Below, in pieces: positions 34,901 through 43,900 of a stretch of 64,000 nt of DNA. The stretch is taken from contig CM026387.1 of NCBI GenBank assembly GCA_014843695.1, forward strand, positions 77,378,106 to 77,442,105, in the 5' to 3' direction. The position numbers and the translations under genes were made by a program. This DNA comes from Archivesica marissinica (taxonomy: Eukaryota; Mollusca; Bivalvia; Venerida; Vesicomyidae). Numbering within the stretch: position 1 is the first letter of the stretch; every line of letters starts with the position of its first letter. The notes beneath the pieces were generated by a model, which ran no database searches, had not been told where the DNA came from, and saw nothing but the letters and a program-made list of their open reading frames with translations.

Positions 34901-37900
34901 ATGCATGTATGCATGGGTGTAAGGAGATATGCATGTATACATGGGTGTAAGGAGATATGCATGTATACATGGGTGTAAGGAGATATACATGTATACATGG
35001 GTGTAAGGAGATATATATGTATACATGGGTGTAAGGAGATATGCATGTATACATGGGTGTAAGGAGATATGCATGTATACATGAGTGTAAGGAGATATGC
35101 ATGGGTGTAAGGAGATATGCATGTATACATGGGTGTAAGGAGATATGCATGTATACATGGGTGTAAGGAGATATGCATGTATACATGGGTGTAAGGAGAT
35201 ATACATGTATACATGGGTGTAAGGAGATATATATGTATACATGGGTGTAAGGAGATATGCATGTATACATGGGTGTAAGGAGATATGCATGTATACATGA
35301 GTGTAAGGAGATATGCATGGGTGTAAGGAGATATGCATGTATACATGGGTGTAAGGAGATATGCATGTATACATGGGTGTAAGGAGATATGCATGGGTGT
35401 AAGGAGATATGCATGGGTGTAAGGAGATATGCATGTATACATGGGTGTAAGGAGATATGCATGTATACATGGGTGTAAGGAGATATGCATGGGTGTAAGG
35501 AGATATGCATGTATGCATGGGTGTAAGGAGATATACATGGGTGTAAGGAGATATGCATGTATACATGGGTGTAAGGAGATATGCATGTATACATGAGTGT
35601 AAGGAGATATGCATGTATGCATGGGTGTAAGGAGATATGCATGGGTGTAAGGAGATATACATGGGTGTAAGGAGATATACATGGGTGTAAGGAGATATGC
35701 ATGTATACATGGGTGTAAGGAGATATGCATGTATAGATGGGTGTAAGGAGATATGCATGTATACATGGGTGTAAGGAGATATACATGTATACATGGGTGT
35801 AAGGAGATATGCATGTATACATGGGTGTAAGGAGATATACATGTATACATGGGTGTAAGGAGATATGCATGTATACATGGGTGTAAGGAGATATGCATGT
35901 ATAGATGGGTGTAAGGAGATATGCATGTATACATGGGTGTTAGGAGATATACATGTATACATGGGTGTAAGGAGATATGCATGTATACATGGGTGTAAGG
36001 AGATATGCATGTATACATGGGTGTAAGGAGATATGCATGTATACATGGGTGTAAGGAGATATACATGGGTGTAAGGAGATATGCATGTATACATGGGTGT
36101 AAGGAGATATGCATGTATAGATGGGTGTAAGGAGATATACATGTATACATGGGTGTAAGGAGATATGCATGTATACATGGGTGTAAGGAGATGCATGTAT
36201 GCAATACAAATATCCTCTTATTTATTATTAATTTGTTCTAAAATTCAAGTAGGCAGTATATCTGCATGCATTAATGACATTATTTATATTGGTAGAAAAT
36301 ATGCCTTTAATCTTTTCCATGCAGTAACGTTAATCCAAAACAAAATGCATTTCCCTGGGAGCATTTTACAGGCTTTGGTCATGTTCAAGGTAATAACGGT
36401 TATTTCCCTGGGAGCATTTTACAGGCTTTGGTCATGTTCAAGGTAATAAAGGTTATTTCCCTGGGAGCATTTTACAGGCTTTGGTCATGTTCATGGTAAT
36501 AACGGTTATTTCCAGGATTCTTATTTAAAGAGGTAGCCTCAGTACATTACAGTATACAGCCACCTTGATACTAAGTGATGCAGAGCGCAGCGTCCACTCT
36601 CACAGACAGTAAGACAAAACACCTTACCAGGCAATAACAGCTTTACTTTCATTGGCCCTGGTGATATGAGGTGCATAGATTATATGGGAAAGACTTTAGG
36701 TTCTAGCTACGGTTGTGCAGCTTGTTTCAGTGTCTGCTTAAATAGAAATCGTTGTTCTCCCAACACAACGTTCCACTTTAAACTGACATGTTTCACCTTG
36801 GGAATATTTCCTCACTCGACGTATTTCAATACTTTATTGCGTAAGACGTTCGGATATGTAAATGATGGAGAAGGACAAACTGACTCATGCATGCCTTTGC
36901 TTCCACAGCCAGTAAGAAAAAGAGGAACCTGATACTGGACCAGACCAACGTGTATCCATCAGCACGACGACGCAAGATGAGGAACTTTAAAACTTTCATA
37001 CGCAGAGCAGCAATACTTGTACCAGATGACCTGGAATTAAAGAGAAGATCAGACAAGCGCACGTACGAGGACGGTATGTGAAAGGATAAAACAGAATATA
37101 CAAACGGTTTATAAGCCGGTGATATAATCTCCTTGCTGCCGTTCTAACTGCCAGTGTTAAATATATGATATTAGTATAGTTTATGTGGTATCTGTTCAAT
37201 GTAATTAATAATGAATAGTCGCATGAGCACAGCCGATCACTTTCCACATTGTCACCCCATACATCACGTATATAATGTACATATAACATTAAAGCCAGAC
37301 AGTACTCGGCAACCAGACTGTACTTGTCATATAAACATGGTTTCCTGGCAGCCAGACTGTATATGTCATGTAAACATGGTTTCCTGGCAGCCAGACTGTA
37401 TAATATTATGTCCTGTAAACATGGTTTCCTGGCAGCCAGACTGTATATGTCATGTAAACATGGTTTCTTGGCAGCCAGACTGTATATGTCATATAAACAT
37501 GGTTTTCTGGAAGCCAGACTGTATATGTCATGTAAACATGGTTTCCTGGCAGCCAGACTGTATATGTCATGTAAACATGGTTTCCTGGCAGCCAGACTGT
37601 ATATGTCATGTAAACATGGTTTCCTGGCAGCCAGACTGTATATGTCATGTAAACATGGTTTCCTGGCAGCCAGACTGTACTTGTAATATAAACATGGTTT
37701 CCTGGCAGCCAGACTGTACTTGTCATATAAACATGGTTTCCTGGCAGCAAGACTGTACTTGTAATATAAACATGGTTTCCTGGCAGCCAGACTGTACTTG
37801 TCATATAAACATGGTTTCCTGGCAGCCAGACTGTACTTGTCATATAAACATGGTTTCCTGGCAGCCAGACTGTACTTGTCATATAAACATGGTTTCCTGG

Positions 37901-40900
37901 CAGCCAGACTGTACTTGTCATATAAACATGGTTTCTTGGCAGCCAGACTGTATATGTCATGTAAACATGGTTTCCTGGAAGCCAGACTGTATATGTCATG
38001 TAAACATGGTTTCCTGGCAGCCAGACTGTATATGTCATGTAAACATGGTTTCCTGGCAGCCAGACTGTATATGTCATGTAAACATGGTTTCCTGGCAGCC
38101 AGACTGTATATGTCATGTAAACATGGTTTCTCGGCAGGCAGATTGTACATGTAAACATTAAAGGTTTCGAGGCAGCCAGATTGTACATGTAAATATTAAA
38201 GGTTTCGAGGCAGCCAGACTGTGATGATTAGGGAAAGTTGCAGTGTGTTCTTGTTCTTCAGGGAAATACGTACCGGAGGAGGCAGTACTCGACATGAAGG
38301 CTAACTTTAAACTGCCTGCAGAAAATGACGACAATTTTGACTACATAGAGTATGTGGAACAGCCACGTGAGAAATCTATGCCTCTTGTGGAACAGTAAGT
38401 TATCCGCTATGTAAATGTTAGATATATCTCTAACTCTGGTGTGTTTGGGTGGAACAGTAAGTTATCCGCTATGTATATGTTAGATATCTCTAACTCTGGT
38501 GTGTTTGGGTGGAACAGTAAGCTATCCGCTATGTAAATGTTAGATATCTCTAACTCTGGTGTGTTTGGGTGGAACAGTAAGTTATCTGCTATGTATTTGT
38601 TAGATATCTCTAACTCTGGTGTGTTTGGGTGGAACAGTAAGTTATCTGCTATGTATATGTTAGATATCTCTAACTCTGGTGTGTTTGGGTGGAACAGTAA
38701 GTTATCTGCTATGTATATGTTAGATATCTCTTAACTCTGGTGTGTTTGGGTGGAACAGTAAGTTATCTGCTATGTATATGTTAGATATCTCTTAACTCTG
38801 GTGTGTTTGGGTGGAACAGTAAGTTATCTGCTATGTATATGTTAGATATCTCTAACTCTGGTGTGTTTGGGTGGAACAGTAAGTTATCTGCTATGTATAT
38901 GTTAGATATCTCTTAACTCTGGTGTGTTTGGGTGGAACAGTAAGTTATCTGCTATGTATATGTTAGATATCTCTAACTCTGGTGTGTTTGGGTGGAACAG
39001 TAAGTTATCTGCTATGTATATGTTAGATATCTCTAACTCTGGTGTGTTTGGGTGGAACAGTAAGTTATCTGCTATGTATATGTTAGATATCTCTAACTCT
39101 GGTGTGTTTGGGTGGAACAGTAAGTTATCTGCTATGTATATGTTAGATATCTCTAACTCTGGTGTGTTTGGGTGGAACAGTAAGTTATCTGCTATGTATA
39201 TGTTAGATATCTCTTAACTCTGGTGTGTTTGGGTGGAACAGTAAGTTATCTGCTATGTATATGTTAGATATCTCTAACTCTGGTGTGTTTGGGTGGAACA
39301 GTAAGTTATCTGCTATGTATATGTTAGATATCTCTAACTCTGGTGTGTTTGGGTGGAACAGTAAGTTATCTGCTATGTATATGTTAGATATCTCTAACTC
39401 TGGTGTGTTTGGGTGGAACAGTAAGTTATCTGCTATGTATATGTTAGATATCTCTAACTCTGGTGTGTTTGGGTGGAACAGTAAGTTATCTGCTATGTAT
39501 ATGTTAGATATCTCTAACTCTGGTGTGTTTGGGTGGAACAGTAAGTTATCTGCTATGTATATGTTAGATATCTCTAACTCTGGTGTGTTTGGGTGGAACA
39601 GTAAGTTATCTGCTATGTATATGTTAGATATCTCTAACTCTGTGGACGGAAGTAGGACCCCCATCTTACCCTCGCATGATCAGAAGAGGCCAATAACATT
39701 GTCTGAATATTGGGTTTTCTGTGGGATTCCATTTTTCCTATTTTATTTGTATGCATATGAGATGTGAAACCATCCAACAAATGTGAAACCATCCAACAAA
39801 TGTGAAACCATCCAACAAACGTGAAACCATCCAAACAAATGTGAAACCATCCAAACAAACGTGAAACCATCCAAACAAATGTGAAACCATCCAAACAAAT
39901 GTGAAACCATTCAACAAACGTGAAACCATCCAAACAAACGTGAAACCATCCAAACAAATGTGAAACCATCCAAACAAATGTGAAACCATTCAAACAAATA
40001 CCTATCTGTACAGTGAATGTTCCTTGTTTCTGTACCACCTATCTGTACATATGTACTGTGAATGTTCCTTGTTTCTGTACCACCTATCTGTACTGTGAAT
40101 GTTCCTTGTTTCTGTACCACCTATCTGTACTGTGAATGTTCCTTGTTTTTGTACCACCTATCTGTACTGTGAATGTTCCTTGTTTTTGTACCACCTATCT
40201 GTACTGTGAATGTTCCTTGTTTTTGTACCACCTATCTGTACAGTGAATGTTCCTTGTTTTTGTACCACCTATCTGTACAGTGAATGTTCCTTGTTTTTGT
40301 ACCACCTATCTGTACAGTGAATGTTCCTTGTTTCTGTACCACCTATCTGTACAGTGAATGTTCCTTGTTTCTGTACCACCTATCTGTACAGTGAATGTTC
40401 CTTGTTTCTGTACCACCTATCTGTACTGTGAATGTTCCTTGTTTCTGTGAATGTTCCTTGTTTCTGTGAATGTTCCTTGTTTCTGTGAATGTTCCTTGTT
40501 TCTGTGAATGTTCCTTCTTTGTTTCTGTAAATGTTTCTGTGAATGTTCCTTGTTTCTGTGAATGTTCCTTATTTCTGTGAATGTTCATTCCTTGTTTCTG
40601 TGAATGTTCATTCCTTGTTTCTGTGAATGTTCCTTGTTTCTGTGAATGTTCATTCCTTGTTTCTGTGAATGTTCATTCCTTGTTTCTGTGAATGTTCATT
40701 CCTTGTTTCTGTGAATGTTCATTCCTTGTTTCTGTGAATGTTCCTTGTTTCTGTGAATGTTCATTCCTTGTTTCTGTGAATGTTCCTTGTTTCTGTGAAT
40801 GTTCATTCCTTGTTTCTGTGAATGTTCCTTGTTTCTGTGAATGTTCATTCCTTGTTTCTGTGAATGTTCATTCCTTGTTTCTGTGAATGTTCATTCCTTG

Positions 40901-43900
40901 TTTCTGTGAATGTTCCTTGTTTCTGTGAATGTTCCTTGTTTCTGTGAATGTTCATTCCTCGTTTCTGTGAATGTTCATTCCTCGTTTCTGTGAATGTTCA
41001 TTCCTTGTTTCTGTGAATGTTCCTCGTTTCTGTGAATGTTCCTTGTTTCTGTGAATGTTCCTTGTTTCTGTGAATGTTGAATGTTCCTTGTTTCTGTGAA
41101 TGTCCCTTGTTTCTGTACAACCTACCTGTACAGTGAATGTTCCTTGTTTCTGTACAACCTACCTGTACTGTGAATGTTCCTTGTTTCTGTACCACCTACC
41201 TGTACTGTGAATGTTCCTTGTTTCTGTACAACCTACCTGTACTGTGAATGTTCCTTGTTTCTGTACCACCTACCTGTACTGTGAATGTTCCTTGTTTCTG
41301 TACCACCTATCTGTACATATGTACTGTGAATGTTCCTTGTTTCTGTACCACTTATCTGTACTGTGAATGTTCCATGTTTCTGTACCACCTATCTGTACTG
41401 TGAATGTTCCTTGTTTCTGTACCACCTATCTGTGAATGTTCCCTGTTTCTGTACCACCTATCTGTACTGTGAATGTCTCTGTACCACCTATCTGTACTGT
41501 GAATGTTCCTTGTTTCTGTACCACCTATCTGTACAGTGAATGTTCCTTGTTTCTGTACCACCTATCTGTACTGTGAATGTTCCTCGTTTCTGTACTACCT
41601 ATCTGTACAGTGAATGTTCCTTGTTTCTGTACCACCTATCTGTACAGTGAATGTTCCTTGTTTCTGTACCACCTATCTGTACTGTGAATGTTCCTTGTTT
41701 CTGTACCACCTATCTGTACTGTGAATGTTTCTGTACTACCTATCTGTACAGTGAATGTTCCTTGTTTCTGTACCACCTATCTGTACAGTGAATGTTCCTT
41801 GTTTCTGTACCACCTATCTGTACAGTGAATGTTCCTTGTTTCTGTACCACCTATCTGTACAGTGAATGTTCCTTGTTTCTGTACCACCTATCTGTACTGT
41901 GAATGTTCCTTGTTTCTGTACCACCTATCTGTACTGTGAATGTTTCTGTACTACCTATCTGTACAGTGAATGTTCCTTGTTTCTGTACCACCTATCTGTA
42001 CAGTGAATGTTCCTTGTTTCTGTACCACCTATCTGTACAGTGAATGTTCCTTGTTTCTGTACCACCTATCTGTACAGTGAATGTTCCTTGTTTCTGTACC
42101 ACCTATCTGTACTGTGAATGTTCCTTGTTTCTGTACCACTTATCTGTACTGTGAATGTTCCTTGTTTCTGTACCACCTATCTGTACTGTGAATGTTCCTT
42201 GTTTCTGTACCACCTATCTGTACTGTGAATGTTCCTTGTTTCTGTACCACCTATCTGTACTGTGAATGTTTCTTGTTTCTGTACCACCTATATGTACTGT
42301 GAATGTTCCTTGTTTCTGTACCACCTATCTGTACAGTGAATGTTCCTTGTTTCTGTACCACCTATCTGTACAGTGAATGTTCCTTGTTTCTGTACCACCT
42401 ATCTGTACAGTGAATGTTCCTTGTTTCTGTACCACCTATCTGTACTGTGAATGTTCCTTGTTTCTGTACCACCTATCTGTACTGTGAATGTTTCTGTACT
42501 ACCTATCTGTACAGTGAATGTTCCTTGTTTCTGTACCACCTATCTGTACAGTGAATGTTCCTTGTTTCTGTACCACCTATCTGTACAGTGAATGTTCCTT
42601 GTTTCTGTACCACCTATCTGTACAGTGAATGTTCCTTGTTTCTGTACCACCTATCTGTACTGTGAATGTTCCTTGTTTCTGTACCACCTATCTGTACTGT
42701 GAATGTTCCTTGTTTCTGTACCACCTATCTGTACAGTGAATGGTCCTTGTTTCTGTACCACCTACCTGTACTGTGAATGTTCCTTGTTTCTGTACCACTT
42801 ATCTGTACTGTGAATGTTCCTTGTTTCTGTACCACCTATCTGTACTGTGAATGTTCCTTGTTTCTGTACCACCTATCTGTACTGTGAATGTTCCTTGTTT
42901 CTGTACCACCTATCTGTACTGTGAATGTTCCTTGTTTCTGTACCACCTATATGTACTGTGAATGTTCCTTGTTTCTGTACCACCTATCTGTACAGTGAAT
43001 GTTCCTTGTTTCTGTACCACATATCTGTACTGTGAATGTTCCTTGTTTCTGTACCACCTATCTGTAGAGTGAATGTTCCTTGTTTCTGTACCACATATCT
43101 GTACTGTGAATGTTCCTTGTTTCTGTACCACCTATCTGTACAGTGAATGTTCCTTGTTTCTGTACCACCTATCTGTACTGTGAATGTTCCTTGTTTCTGT
43201 ACCACCTATCTGTACTGTGAATGTTCCTTGTTTCTGTACCACCTATCTGTACTGTGAATGTTCTTTGTTTCTGTACCACCTATCTGTGAATGTTCCTTGT
43301 TTTTGTACCACCTATCTGTACTGTGAATGTTCCTTGTTTCTGTACCACTTATCTGTACTGTGAATGTTCCTTGTTTCTGTACCACCTATCTGTACTGTGA
43401 ATGTTCTTTGTTTCTGTACCACCTATCTGTGAATGTTCCTTGTGTCTGTACAACCTACCTGTACTGTGAATGTTCCTTGTTTCTGTACCACCTACCTGTA
43501 CTGTGAATGTTCCTTGTTTCTGTACCACCTATCTGTACATATGTACTGTGAATGTTCCTTGTTTATGTACCACTTATCTGTACTGTGAATGTTCCATGTT
43601 TCTGTACCACCTATCTGTACTGTGAATGTTCCTTGTTTCTGTACCACTTATCTGTACTGTGAATGTTCCATGTTTCTGTACCACCTATCTGTACTGTGAA
43701 TGTTCCTTGTTTCTGTACCACCTATCTGTGAATGTTCCTTGTTTCTGTACCACCTATCTGTACTGTGAATGTTTCTGTACCACCTATCTGTACTGTGAAT
43801 GTTCCTTGTTTCTGTACCACCTATCTGTACAGTGAATGTTCCTTGTTTCTGTACCACCTATCTGTGAATGTTCCTTGTTTCTGTACCACCTATCTGTGAA

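Noticed and set aside
33389..36209. Very long minus-strand open frames (up to 769 residues) with ISLHPCIH and YLLTPMYT repeats
   Set aside because: They are read-throughs of the 28-bp intronic array; three units make 28 codons and lack stops. No start context, no splice support, and the plus-strand gene explains the locus.
36996..38188. Long frames on both strands in the 39-bp array
   Set aside because: A period of 13 codons without stops keeps several frames open by arithmetic. Both strands are open, and the array lies in an intron.
160..39640. Excess of repeat periods divisible by three (21, 39, 42, 45, 57, 60, 72, 81, 99 bp) as a sign of hidden coding
   Set aside because: About as many arrays have other periods (22, 25, 28, 32, 37, 38, 52, 71). 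With this number the excess is not convincing, and most lie in introns.
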